Assembly (NCBI GenBank): GCA_009602725.1
Contig: WELB01000204.1
Span: forward strand, 87,679-151,678
Length of the DNA stretch: 64,000 nt
DNA from: Spirogloea muscicola
Taxonomy: Eukaryota > Streptophyta > Zygnematophyceae > Spirogloeales > Spirogloeaceae
Direction of reading: 5' to 3'
The notes beneath the pieces are model-generated. The model was given only the letters and a program-made list of their open reading frames with translations, had not been told where the DNA came from and did no database searches. Shown piece by piece: positions 10,052 through 19,859 of the stretch. The position numbers and the translations under genes are program-made. How positions within the stretch are numbered: the stretch's first letter is position 1; each line of letters begins with the position of its first letter.

Positions 10052-11113
10052 TTAGCGCTTGCATAAGCCCATGCAAGAGCGTACTACTGGCACCACAGAC
10101 TTTGGACACACTCGTCCCACAAGTTCAAACAGCAGTTCCACATCATGCCGCTGAAGTACCCACAAGGGGGATAAAGGAAGGCACTGACTTTTTCCTTTGC
10201 CCTTATACTGGCCCTTCGGGTGTGTTGAGGCAGGCGTAGACGGCGTCGGCTCCTTCGGCAGCTGCGGGCACTCCCGTACACGATGCCCCTTCGAGCCGCA
10301 TCGGTAGCATGCCCGCTCGTCCTCCGGGACAAATTTGATTTTCACTTGAGTACTACCACTTCCCGAGGCGGCTGCCGGGGTCTTCCATCGTAGCCGTTCC
10401 GAGGCTTGAAGCGCATGACCACGGAAGTACCCGGCACGTCACGATCCTCACCACCACGGAGCAGGCGCTTCTTTGTGGGATACATGGAGGAAGACTGCCG
10501 CGCTTGCTCGATGAACGTCTGTAACGTTGTTACAGCTTGTGTGCGTGAGCTTGTCCAACTGGGATATGTTAACCACATGGTGCGGAAGGCCCGCCTTGAA
10601 TATTGGACTTGATCCAGGGCATTCATGTTGCCGCACTTCATCAACAACAGCTGAAACCGCCATACATAGTCCCTCAAAATCGTCATCAACCATTCAGATC
10701 ACGTCGATTTAATTTCTACCGTTAAGTTCCGCATGGACCTCTCCGCACATGGTGCTCAACGAGGGGGTAGTCCCAGGTGCTGTAATCCCGAGGTGTTGAG
10801 GACGACTTTGTACTGTCCCACACAGCGGCGGGATCTCCCGTGAGATACGTGGCGGCGATCCCGACCGGAGATGTTACAGGCGCCTCACACAATATAAACC
10901 ACGCATTCATCTTCCGCAACCAGGCGGCGAGGCTGCCTTGCCCATCGAACTTTGAAGGCTGGCACGGCTGGGCGCGCCACAACCGTGCACCGTGGCTAAC
11001 CTTAGCCCGGAGACGTTGAACTCGCTGTTCCTCACGCACAGACGGGAATCAAGCATTCGTATCTCCTCGCACAGCGCCCTCAAGTCGGGGTTACGTGCGA
11101 ATCCCAACAGGAA
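10052..11113 (-). pseudogene. Element B gag with CCHC knuckle
   Basis: Fragments in order: a gag start (10907-11107), the retrotransposon gag core (10722-11039; FDGQGSLAAWLRKMNAWF, ATYLTGDPAAVWD), further core in two frames (10342-10693; KAGLPHHVVNISQLDKL), and a nucleocapsid zinc knuckle (10052-10345; CYRCGSKGHRVREC, the CX2CX4HX4C pattern). Gag forms the particle and the knuckle binds RNA. At least three frame changes show it is dead. Confidence 0.7.
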
Positions 11114-11819
11114 TTGCAGCCTGAACCTGCTCCTGTAGGCGCCCTAGGCGCCGCGTCTCGGCGGTGTCAGGCCGTCCAGACCGAACGCTTGGACCTCCGC
11201 CAGCTCGTTCGCCACCTCCTCGACCTCTGCCGCTGGCACTGCCGGCGGAGGGGGCTAGGTTGTGCACTTGACCCAGCAGAATCCATACCTTTACAGCAAC
11301 ACACTGAAGGCCAAGTCAGTGGCGGGCATATAGACAAACCGCGAGGACTATACTACCACAATATTGCCGAGCGAGCTGGTGCCCCAAGCAAGCAAAGCAA
11401 TCATGGTAGCGCACAAGTCATACCCCCAGAACGCAAAGCAGCACGCGCAGCCGAGGGAGGGACCAGCACTGGATACGGACCAGCCGCTGGCACAAGGCCA
11501 AATTTCGCCGCCCAGCGCGATCGGTTTCAACTCCTTGTCATGCAGACAGGCAATCCGCCGACCGCTGGTGGGTTTGCAGGAGAAGTACTGACCTGGCAAT
11601 GGTGATTGCTGCCGGGGTGGTGGACCAATTGACATGGCCGACCCCGAATGCGTGGATGTAGCGGGCGAGTGTTCACGATACCACAGCCCGCTGATGCAAA
11701 TCCACGGGTCGCTCTGGCAAGGGGTCTCAAGACACTAGTCAGCGCCAGAGCATCAGGAGGAACCTTGCATTGGCAGCCGTATCATAACAGGAATACGAGG
11801 CTATCCTGATGCAAGGACA
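11114..11819 (-). other. 5' leader of element B
   Basis: Lies between the primer-binding site and the recognisable gag. Several short frames exist on both strands but none resembles a known protein. Taken as an untranslated leader plus degraded gag start. Confidence 0.4.
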
Positions 11820-11831
11820 CCTCTGATACCA
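11820..11831 (-). promoter_or_regulatory. Primer-binding site of element B
   Basis: CCTCTGATACCA on the plus strand, i.e. TGGTATCAGAGG on the element's strand, one base from the LTR edge at 11833. It is the same tRNA-iMet-type site as in elements A, J and D. Confidence 0.8.
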
Positions 11832-11832
11832 A

Positions 11833-13041
11833 TGTAACGTTCCAAGCCCTAGACACGCAATAAGGGTTCGTACGTCCTGGTTTGAGGTCGGACCCAGGGA
11901 AATCAGAGACTACCCCCTTACAGAGTAGAAACACCAGTGCACACAGAATATGTAAAGAATGAGGATCGTCAAGCCCAAGGATGAGGCGGTGGTGTCGCGA
12001 AGCAAAGGAGTCGGAGCCAAACGTATGCAATGGGTCAAAATAAACCAGCTGTTGAAATGTAAACAATGCCAAGTGTAAGCGTCTGGGGTGGGAGAGAGGC
12101 CTGCGACTGGCTGCCCCTCCTCCTGAAGTAACCATCGAGGTTCTCGGGGCCCTGCCCCCGGCCTCATGGGATTATTAGGCGCCCGGCCACTTGTTTAGCC
12201 CTCACAGAAGATCCACCCGTGGCCGCCGCCTCCGCCGCTGGAGTCGCCGCCGATTGCGGGGACCCGCGCGGAATACTAATACTAATACTAGTAGAGTTCT
12301 AACACTAGATTCCGGCTTTGACGCCGTCGCGCTCCTGAATTCCATATTGCTCCTTCATCAGCGTCGCGCGCCATTATTCAGAGATGCGCTTTCTCTAATA
12401 TCGCGCGCCCGTCCTTCGCCTCCTCAGTACCCCCTCCAGCTATCATTCCCATGATATAGATGTTCCATCTTGTGTAACTTCGTTACAGAATACATACGCG
12501 CATACCGCGCAGCGGAAGTCTTACCCTGAGGCACCGCCGATAGGCGGCGACTCTACTAAGGGTCTGGCTTATATCCCCAGATGGGGCGCAAGCATGGCAC
12601 TGCGCAGAGCCAGCGATGGATGCAGCAACAAGCTGCGGCGACGAGCTGAGCAGCAGACGGCAGCAGCAGAGCTGTGGCGGCGGATGCGGCAGCAGGCAAG
12701 CAGGGCTGTGCCTCTCTCGGCGTCACGGGTCCGACTGGGCAGTCTGGCCTTGGCCGACTACAGATAGCGTTCCACCTGCCACCCCGAGGGTGTGACGAGG
12801 GTCGTCCCAGGGCCCACCCTCGGAAGGACGGGCCCAACAATGGGGACACAGAATACGTGTGTGACGAGGGGAGCCCCAGGGGCCTACCCTTGGCGGGGCT
12901 CGCCCGAGAGCGAGCCCGACATCGGGATAGCTAGACAGGGTGCAGCGGATTGACCGGCACCATAGGACGCCCCAACGGTGACGATACGATGATGGAAGGT
13001 TACCGGCACCGTTGGCACGCCCTAACGGCGGGTACGTTACA
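11833..13041 (-). mobile_element. 5' LTR of element B, split by a solo LTR
   Basis: TGTAACG to ACGTTACA. Removing 11951-12487 and one TSD copy leaves about 667 bp, close to the 678 bp of the other LTR, with which it shares long blocks such as CATACGCGCATAACGCGC and CCAGGGCCCACCCTCGGAAG. GGAAC follows at 13042-13046. Confidence 0.8.
11951..12487. mobile_element. Solo LTR of another family, TSD GAATA
   Basis: 537 bp from TGTAAAGAATG to TTCGTTACA, with TGTAA/TTACA inverted ends and GAATA at 11946-11950 and 12488-12492. The element B LTR reads continuously once it is removed. It is less GC-rich than its surroundings, carries a short ACTAATACTAATACTA run near 12277, and has no other copy here. 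Its orientation is unknown. Confidence 0.8.
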
Positions 13042-13046
13042 GGAAC

Positions 13047-13279
13047 CCCGTGGGACACAAGTGGTGCCAGCCGCTAGGTCCGCAGACTCCCCCACGATGC
13101 AGGTAGAAATGGTCGTCCCACCAGGCATCGTTGCGAGTGATGTTCCCAGCCGCTCGCGTGCAGGAGTTGTTGCACACGCGCTAGCAGTGTGCAATATCCT
13201 GCTTCTGCAGCGCCTCCTTGCCTGCCATGGCGCACACGCCGTGTGAGCGCTGGCGAGAGCCTGTCTCCTCTGATACCAA
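13047..13279 (-). other. Leader and primer-binding site of disrupted element J
   Basis: The plus strand reads CCTCTGATACCA at 13267-13278, then one A and a TG at 13280: the same PBS-spacer-LTR arrangement as elements B and D. The stretch to the left would be J's 5' leader, split from 1593-2106 by element B. No protein is recognised. Confidence 0.5.
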
Positions 13280-13495
13280 TGAAGAAGATGCTGTGAATTG
13301 CCAAGCCCGGGCTGCTGGCGGAGAAAGGAAAAGTAGGGAAGGCATTGAGTGGGGCTGCAACGGTACTATGCGGACTTGACGTCAATTCCACCTTCCTTAA
13401 GATATCGCTGGCGGGTTCTTGTAAGCACAGCTTTGATTTGCTTTGCTTAGTAATACAAGACGAGGGTTGCACTCAATCTAGGAATCAAGTCAACT

Positions 13496-13534
<39 letters not shown>

Positions 13535-14200
13535 ACGAACTGTTTGTGCTGTACGTTAAATACAAGCGACTTCGTATGTCAAAGACTGGTAAAATATGAG
13601 CAACGATTACTGCAGGGGCAAGGAGTCTGAGGTTGGGTGAACAAATTACCCCCTTTTCCATCTCGGCTTTCCCCTGGCCTGACGGACTGCGAGCCCGGTC
13701 ATACAGGCCATACGGGTGGAATAATGGGCACCCACTTTCTCGTTGACGAACCCGTCAACGACCTGTCGACGACCATCAACGGGCTACCATCGACAATCTA
13801 CCCATCCGTCGGCCACCACCGCTATCCGACGGTCCCCCGTCAAATACTCGTCAATAACGATTGACAGTCTACAACCCTCGGGTTATCATTCACGTCAAAA
13901 TCAACGACCAGTAACACGCCATCAAGGTAGTCTACAGCGCTGCCGCCTCCCGTCGCCGTTCCAACGCCAGCTCCATGCTGCTCGCGCGTCACGACTCCCG
14001 GTTGCGCCGCTTTCAACTCAAGGTTGATCTCACGCTTTCCGGTCGTCAGCCTGGTGAATTTTCCGTCTCCAGGCATCTGTCAACCCATTCCTGCGGCACT
14101 GACAATCAATTTTTTATCAGGCAGATGAGGTGACTAATCTCGAGGCATCTGTCAAGACATCACTGCTGCATTGACATTCCAGCTATGTGATATCGTTACA
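13280..14200 (-). mobile_element. Possible 5' LTR of element J
   Basis: Starts TGAAGAAG right after the PBS spacer; a plausible end is ATCGTTACA at 14200. The two boundaries give 921 bp but no second LTR copy is available to confirm them. An 84-codon frame at 13345-13599 (plus) shows no known domain. Otherwise only low-complexity CGACGG/CAACGA stretches are visible. Confidence 0.3.
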
Positions 14201-14289
14201 AAAGCAGCGCTCTCTTGGACAGTATGTGACATCTCTGTTCCTAATCACACAGTTAGGGTCAGAATGTCCTGTTTGGATTTCGGACATAG

Positions 14290-14885
14290 TGTAATGAATC
14301 TCGCCCTGAACACGCAGTTAGAGGGAGAGAGTCCTTATTAGGTTCGAACATAGTGGGTTTAGGAGCCAACCCACTACACCAGGAAGCACTAGCGCAATGC
14401 GCAGCCGAAGATAGGCCCTGTGGCGCCGCCGTCCGGCGGCGACTCCACCTCCTGGGCGCAGACCAGCGACTGGCCCTTGACGGGCGCAGCCACGGGCGCC
14501 CCGCAGCAGGCCCGCGGCAGTGCGGCAGCTGCTGCGGCGGCGAGCAGCGGCAAGGCTGCTCCAGGGACTTCACTGGCTCGAACTGATTCTCGAGCCTCTG
14601 TCCCCAAGGCTCCTTATGCTTCCCAGTGCCACCCCCCCTCCAGGGATGTGAGCGGGTCGCCCCAAGGCCCGCCTTGCGGCGGGCCCCAAGATCTTCCGGT
14701 TTGAACTGGCGAATCATCGAGGGGTATTTCGAATGGCGGGACCCGCCTCCGGGTCCCGCCATTCTTCCGGGCGGGCCCTTGCGCGCCCAGCTAGCCCGCC
14801 ACCTGGCGGACCCACTTGTCCCAAAGATTTCGGTCATGTAATGCAACAGAGCCATATGGCTTAACCAAACGGCTGGTTCATTACA
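14290..14885 (-). mobile_element. 3' LTR of element D
   Basis: 596 bp, TGTAATGAATC to TTCATTACA. Compared with its partner it has an extra hairpin segment: arms AATGGCGGGACCC (14732-14744) and GGGTCCCGCCATT (14751-14763) around GCCTCC. It lacks the partner's 76-bp LINE tail. The purine-rich tract next to it reads TACCTCCCCCTCCCCACTTT on the plus strand. Confidence 0.8.
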
Positions 14886-15653
14886 TACCTCCCCCTCCCC
14901 ACTTTGGTGTTCACGTCCTCGGAGAACAGCCGGCAGATTTTACACCCGACGGTTGTTGCCTCGACCAAGCCTAGGAGCATTACCAACCTTGGCCAGGTAT
15001 TCCCTGAGAGCATCCGGACAATTCGCCAAATTGACCGCAAGCTCCCACGTGTTGTGCTCAGGCCCATACCCGAGCCACTTCACCAAATACTCACGGGTCT
15101 TACGCGCTCGAGGCTTGTCCCTGTGAGACAAGATCTCTTCCAACTCAAACTCAAGGCGCGTACCCACAGCCCGCAAGGGTAAGTGCCTCGTGCTAAGCAG
15201 CACTTGCGCACCAACATCAAAGGACAGGTCCTTCCGTTTTTTGTCAGCATAAGCCTTCTGGCGACTCTGAGCAATTTCCAAGAATTGCCGGGCTCGTCTC
15301 TGAGCCTCCAAGAGGGTCCCAGTAAAGGCTACCACGGCGGGAACTCTTTCCGGCCTCCCCCCCTGAAGTGGAGCTCGGGGATGCTGACCACAGTTGAGGA
15401 CGCTGACGTTCGTGTTCAGCAAACCATGATTCTCTGCCATACCCTTGACGGATAGGACAGAGAGCTCAGAGAGGTCAGCTGTGGGTTGCCGAGAAGCTTG
15501 ACGAGTCGGACGCAGTCCCGCAGCCCGCACTCCAGAAGCGTTCAAGGCAGCCAACGCATAAGCTCCGCGAATGTTGGGACGCACAGGGTCCCCAACATCA
15601 AGCCGTCCAGGGCAATAAAACCACTGGAAATCGAATTGTGCGGTAAGCGTGCA
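14886..15653 (-). pseudogene. Element D integrase linker and chromodomain
   Basis: The frame 14940-15584 (minus) contains the pre-integrase linker (ALNASGVRAAGLRPTRQ), the end of the integrase core region (NCGQHPRAPLQGGRPERVPA), EAQRRARQFLEIAQSRQKAY, and a chromodomain (EILSHRDKPR, REYLVKWLGYGPEHNTWEL, LANCPDALREYL). The integrase core with its D,D,E residues is missing between NVSVL and NCGQHP. It cannot be active. Confidence 0.7.
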
Positions 15654-16150
15654 TCACAGCCAGCAAAGCCCGATAATCACTGCACATGCGTAGACACTCA
15701 TTCTCCTTTTGACAAAAAGAATGGGCGCTGCGTATGGCAATTGAAAGGACGCATCAGAGCCCGTCGCCAGCAGGTCGTCGACCTGAGACTGCATTTGTCG
15801 AGACGTTGGACAGTGCAAGTCTGGCGGGCAAAAATCGAGGATGCTGGTGGAGCACAAAGCCAAGCAATTCCAATATACATCAAATGCGACGGTCAGCGCA
15901 ATAGCGTAACAAAGCACCTCGGCTTCATATTGCTGAATTGGAATTGAGCATAAACCCAGCACAGTGGTGGGCTGGCCGTCGGCCATTGGCACACTAGATA
16001 GACCGTCTGCTTGCAGATGCAAGCCAGCGGAACACACCAAATCCACACCTACAAAGGCCACTGAGGCCCCTGAGTCTAGGGGGGTTCTAGCCGGTGCCGC
16101 AGCAACCAGCCCCTCAAATAGCATATTGTGTCCCCCATGGACACTGCCTA
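15654..16150 (-). pseudogene. Element D protease and RT remnant
   Basis: The minus frame contains TPLDSGASVAFVGVDL, a textbook aspartic protease DSGAS motif, followed by ADGQPTTVLG. Further on, QMQSQVDDLLATG and YAAPILFVKR match the RT start (QSPYGAPILFVKKKDG in element B). The RT then stops and the sequence jumps to the integrase linker, so the catalytic palm is deleted. Confidence 0.65.
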
Positions 16151-16550
16151 GAAATGGGGTGTGAGTGACGTAGACCCGGATTGAGGTCCAGTGCGACCTA
16201 CGCTGAGGGGCATCGACGCGACGTCTAAGGAGCTCTGTGTCCCGCCTTGGGCGAGCACAACAGCGCCATCCTTAACGGAGCTCGATTAGTCACGCCGCCC
16301 TGCTGCGGCACAATGTAGAACAGCATTTCGTCAGCCTTTCGGCGTGTAGGCCAGCTCAGATATACATTGGCAGCTAAGTGCAAGTCATTGTGGGCAACCC
16401 ACACACATAGAGGCCCTTTGGCCTGTAGACCTTGCGACTAAGCAAAAATGGAGCGTACAACCGGTACTTTGGTTGACAGGCAAGCAATGCAAGCAAGATC
16501 AAACAGCTCAAGTGCTTCTGGCTGAATGAAATGGCTCCTAGAGGCAAGGG
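16151..16550 (-). other. gag-protease spacer of element D
   Basis: No frame longer than about 60 codons and no motif. It joins the gag C-terminus to the protease and is taken as decayed gag-pol linker. Confidence 0.4.
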
Positions 16551-17675
16551 TCAGGCACTCACGCTTGCCCTTGAAATTGCCGTTGCCCCGGCCATCGGGG
16601 GCTGTGGACGTGGCCGAGATGACGGTCCTGCTGTCGGGCAGTCACGAGCCTGGTGGCCCTTCTCTCCGCAGCCATAGCACACACCATGTGGCTCGTGCGG
16701 CCTTTGGAAACCGTCTTCATGTGGCACACGTGGCTTGTGGAAGCTGTTGTGGGGACGACCGTTCTGACCCTCCTTCAGGTGGAACCTCTTCAGCTTGCTG
16801 CGGTCTGGCTCCTCCGACATTTCTGCCTCTTGCAGTGGACGCTTGCCACGCCCCAAATCTGGCGTGCTGACCACCTTCCTGGCGTGTTCTATCATCTTAG
16901 AAAGGTCAGTGAACGCCCTCGAGGTAGCTGGGTCTGTCGCCACCCACGAGCGCATCGCAAAGGGCAGGCCAGCCTTGAATCTGTGGCATTGGTCAATGGG
17001 CTGCATGGGCTCAGTCCTCAGCTTGGAGATGAGAAGTCGAAAGCGACGGACATAGGGCTCGAAGTCAACACTTCGCTCGCTTTCCATGCGCAGGGCATCC
17101 AATTCATCACGGGCTCGCAGCTCCGCATGCGGATCACCATATGCCGACATCAGCTGGTCGGCGAAGAAGCCCCAGTCGTTGAACTCGGCTGGCTCCCTGC
17201 CCTTCTTTATGGAGTCCCTCCACTCCCGGGGCTCTTACGCGAGGTAAGTCGCCGCCAGCGACACCCATGCCGCGGCGTCCGCCTCCTTGGTGGCGAACCA
17301 TTCTGCCATCTCAGACAGCCATGACTGCAGCCCACCGCGATCGTCTTGTCCGGTGAACTGGCGGGGTGGATGGGCTGTTGCACGCCCGTGCAGTGGGTTG
17401 CCGGCGCTCTTGCGCACCAAGTGCATGGCAGCATTGGTTTCTTGGGCATGGCGTTGTTGCGCGCGGAGCTGGGCGATGGTTGTGCGGTGCTCCTCGCACA
17501 TGCGCTCGAGCAGGCGGTAGAGGCCCTCCGGGACTGGGCCCATCGCCGCCTGGACTGCCGCCAGGTCCGCCGTGAGGAGTGCAACCCTCTGCAGGTCCCC
17601 AGCCGACAAGCCCTCCAGGCCTTCGGGAGCCTCAGGAGGAGGGCTTGGCGGCGCACTGGTAGCGCGTGACGTCAT
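16551..17675 (-). pseudogene. Element D gag with CCHC knuckle, one in-frame stop
   Basis: An ATG at 17675 begins about 375 codons interrupted only by a TAA at 17235-17237. The N-terminal part has a Ser/Pro-rich start and a likely helical segment (AALLTAD-type region, EGLYRLLERMCEEHRTT). The gag core reads QFTGQDDRGGLQSWLSEM, AATYLA, then after the stop EWRDSIKKGREPAEFNDWG, VRRFRLLISKLR and RFKAGLP. A zinc knuckle CYGCGEKGHQARDC (CX2CX4HX4C) lies near the end. Except for the stop it looks intact, again suggesting a young element. Confidence 0.75.
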
Positions 17676-18171
17676 GCTGTCTGAAGGACACTGAGTGATC
17701 AATTCAGCTCCGACAGTCAGCAAATCACACACTCCATACTGCAATACAAGACATCGCAAGACTGCTGCAGCAGCGAGCGAGCAAGCAAGGCAGCGCGCAA
17801 CCTCACACCTCATTCAGCAGGCAAGGCAGACAGCCGCAAACATGACCAGGACCGATGTACCCGATTGATGCTGCCCACAAGACGACCCTGACCACACAAC
17901 GACTGCAGATTCAAGCCCCACCTCAAATGGAGTGAACAGCAAGTGGTCCTCAGGGATCGACAGTCAGATCGGCGCTGGTCGTTGCTGGCTGGCGCGAAGA
18001 TGCCTCTACACCCGGCGCGTCCGCTGAGCCGCTTTCGACCAACGTCTGGCAAGCACTTCAATTTTGACAGAAAAAAAGTCAGGCCAGCACATGAAGGTGA
18101 TCCTTGCATCATCAGCAGTGAATATCAGAAGTCACAAGCGCAGATGGATGCAAGACCGCCTCTGATACCAA
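17676..18171 (-). other. Leader and primer-binding site of element D
   Basis: CCTCTGATACCA at 18159-18170, one spacer A, then the LTR at 18172: a PBS reading TGGTATCAGAGG on the element's strand. The roughly 480 bp up to the gag ATG contain no recognised protein. Confidence 0.7.
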
Positions 18172-18834
18172 TGTAATGAATCTCGCCCTGAACACGCAGT
18201 TAGAGGGAGAGAGTCCTTATTGAGTTCGAACATAGTGGCTTTAGGAGCCAACCCACTACACCAGGAAGCACTAGCGCAATGCGCAGCCGAAGATAGGCCC
18301 TGTGGCGCCGCCGTCCGGCGGCGACTCCACCTCCTGCGCGCAGACCAGCGACTGGCCCTTGACGGGCGCAGCCACGGGCGCCCCGCAGCAGGCCCGCGGC
18401 AGTGCGGCGGCTGCTGCGGCGGCGAGCAGCGGCAAGGCTGCTCCTGGGACTTCACTGGTTCGAACTGATTCTCGAGCCTCTGTCCCCAAGGCTCCTTATG
18501 CTTCCCAGTGCCACCCCCCCTCCAGGAGAAATTTCGTGTATTTGAAACAATCGAAGGCCAGTATGGCCAAGTACAGAGGTAAGCACATCTTATGACGTAA
18601 AAACCTCCAGGGGTGTGAGCGGGTCGCCCCAAGGCCCGCCTTGCGGCGGGCCCCAAGATCTTCCGGTTTGAACCGGCGAATCATCGAGGGGTATTTCGAA
18701 TAGCGCGACCCGCCTCCGGGCGGGCCCTTGCGCGCCCAGCTAGCCCGCCACCTGGCGGACCCACTTGTCCCAAAGAGTTCGGTCATGTAATGCAACAGAG
18801 CCATATGGCTTAACCAAACGGCTGGTTCATTACA
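18172..18834 (-). mobile_element. 5' LTR of element D, carrying a LINE tail
   Basis: 663 bp, TGTAATGAATC to TTCATTACA, with CATAG on its outer side. Without the 76-bp insert and the 8-bp duplication it is 579 bp; the remaining 17-bp difference from its partner is the hairpin segment the partner has at 14732-14763. Confidence 0.8.
18527..18602 (-). mobile_element. 76-bp family-2 LINE 3' tail inserted in the LTR, TSD CCTCCAGG
   Basis: The partner LTR lacks this block. CCTCCAGG is duplicated at 18519-18526 and 18603-18610. On the minus strand the insert ends GGCCATACTGGCC, CAAATACACG, AAATTTCT and matches the 3' flank of the LINE frames at 35,001-35,809, 50,366-50,810 and 54,650-55,215. It is an extremely 5'-truncated LINE insertion. 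Confidence 0.8.
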
Positions 18835-19481
18835 CATAGGGTGTTTTGGAGACAACCCCCTTACAGAGTGGAACGCCAGCGCACACATACGCGCACAGAG
18901 CGCAGCGGAAGTCTTACCCTGAGGCACCGCCGGAAGGCGGCGACTCACCGAGGGTCAGCGACTGTCCCCGCAAGGGGCGCAGGCATGGTACTTACAGAGA
19001 GCCGTCGAGGCCCGCAGCGACGAGCCCCAGTGACGGGCTGGGCAGCAGGCGGCAGCAGCAGAGCTGTGGCGGCGGCTGCGGCAGCAGGCAGCAGCAGGGC
19101 TGTGCCTCTCTTGGCGTCACCGGTCCGACTGAGAAGTCTGGCCTCTGCCTACTACTGATAAGCGTTCCATCTGCCACCCCTCCCCTGAGCGTGTGACGAG
19201 GGTCGCCCCCAAGGTCCTCCCCGGAAGGGGCGGGCCTGACAAGGGGACACGACGGGCGCACAGGGCCAGAGGCCTGTAGCACGAGTCCAAGGGACTAGCG
19301 CCAAGGAGGTGGCGCGCCAAGCCAAGAGCCTGGCTCACGGGGCCAAGGGACTGAGGACATGAGGACTGTAGCCATGAGGCATGAGGCCAAGCTGGCCCAC
19401 AGCCCGCAAGACGTTGGCCTGAGGGACAGCTGGCCCACCCGGCCAGCCCGCAGGGCGCGGGCCCAAGGCGTGCGCACGTGG

Positions 19482-19819
19482 TACGGAGCCCGGGACCTCG
19501 AACCGTACTTAGCTACATACAGTGGAGCAAAAGCTACCGGTACTGTTTGGGACTTCCAAAGGGTAGATACGGTATAATCATGTAATGTTACCGGCACCGT
19601 TGGCACTCTGAAACGGAGGGAACGTCACACAGTACGACTTGCGGACGTTGCCGCCAGTATACGCGGTACGAGACCCGGGGCCTCGGATCGTAGTCAGCTA
19701 CACTCGGTGTAGCAAAGCTACCGGCACCGTTTGGATTTCCAAACGAAGGGGACGTTACAGTAACAAACTGCTTCACGCGGTGTAGCAAAGTTACCGGCAC
19801 CGTTTAGGTAACTTTGCTA
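19482..19819. repeat. Degenerate tandem copies of an LTR terminus, with hairpin
   Basis: Three imperfect units share GTAGCAAAGCTACCGGCACC-like sequence: 19482-19628, 19664-19758 and 19770-19806. A hairpin follows: TAGCAAAGTTACC (19783-19795), an 11-nt spacer, GGTAACTTTGCTA (19807-19819). The units end ACGTCACA or ACGTTACA like LTR termini. This is probably a pile of LTR ends rather than a satellite. Confidence 0.55.
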
Positions 19820-19859
19820 CCTAAAGTAGCAAAGTAAGACAAAAACCGGTTAGAGTTAC

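Larger units (their letters stand above)
2107..13046 (-). mobile_element. Element B: Ty3/gypsy chromovirus with three nested insertions, TSD GGAAC
   Basis: Two matching LTRs (2112-2789 and 11833-13041) enclose, on the minus strand, a primer-binding site, gag, a protease position, RT, RNase H, integrase and a chromodomain. GGAAC stands at 2107-2111 and 13042-13046, a 5-bp target duplication. Removing element A (3345-6516), solo LTR 7610-8658, solo LTR 11951-12487 and one TSD copy each leaves about 6.16 kb, normal for the family. All genes carry frameshifts or stops, so it is a dead copy. Confidence 0.85.
14290..18834 (-). mobile_element. Element D: chromovirus with RT deletion, TSD CATAG
   Basis: LTRs at 14290-14885 and 18172-18834 are nearly identical by eye. 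CATAG flanks at 14285-14289 and 18835-18839. The interior (minus) has a PBS, a gag with one stop, a protease motif, a short RT remnant, then directly an integrase linker and chromodomain: most of RT, RNase H and the integrase core are deleted. Closely matching LTRs suggest it is the youngest large LTR insertion here. Confidence 0.85.
14225..19629 (-). mobile_element. Solo LTR E split by element D, TSD CAGTA
   Basis: The left piece 14225-14289 (TGTGACATCTCTG) and right piece 18840-19629 (ending GGAACGTCACA) form one LTR of about 855 bp once element D is removed. CAGTA stands at 14220-14224 and 19630-19634. The right piece shares blocks with the element B LTR (CAGCGGAAGTCTTACCCTGA; CGGTCCGACTGAGAAGTC). 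No internal region remains, so it was reduced to a solo LTR before or after D inserted. Confidence 0.75.

Noticed and set aside
18527-18602. Possible intron or exon because of AGAGGTAAGC
   Set aside because: An 8-bp target duplication and the match to LINE tails explain it as an insertion; the splice-like motif is part of the LINE tail.
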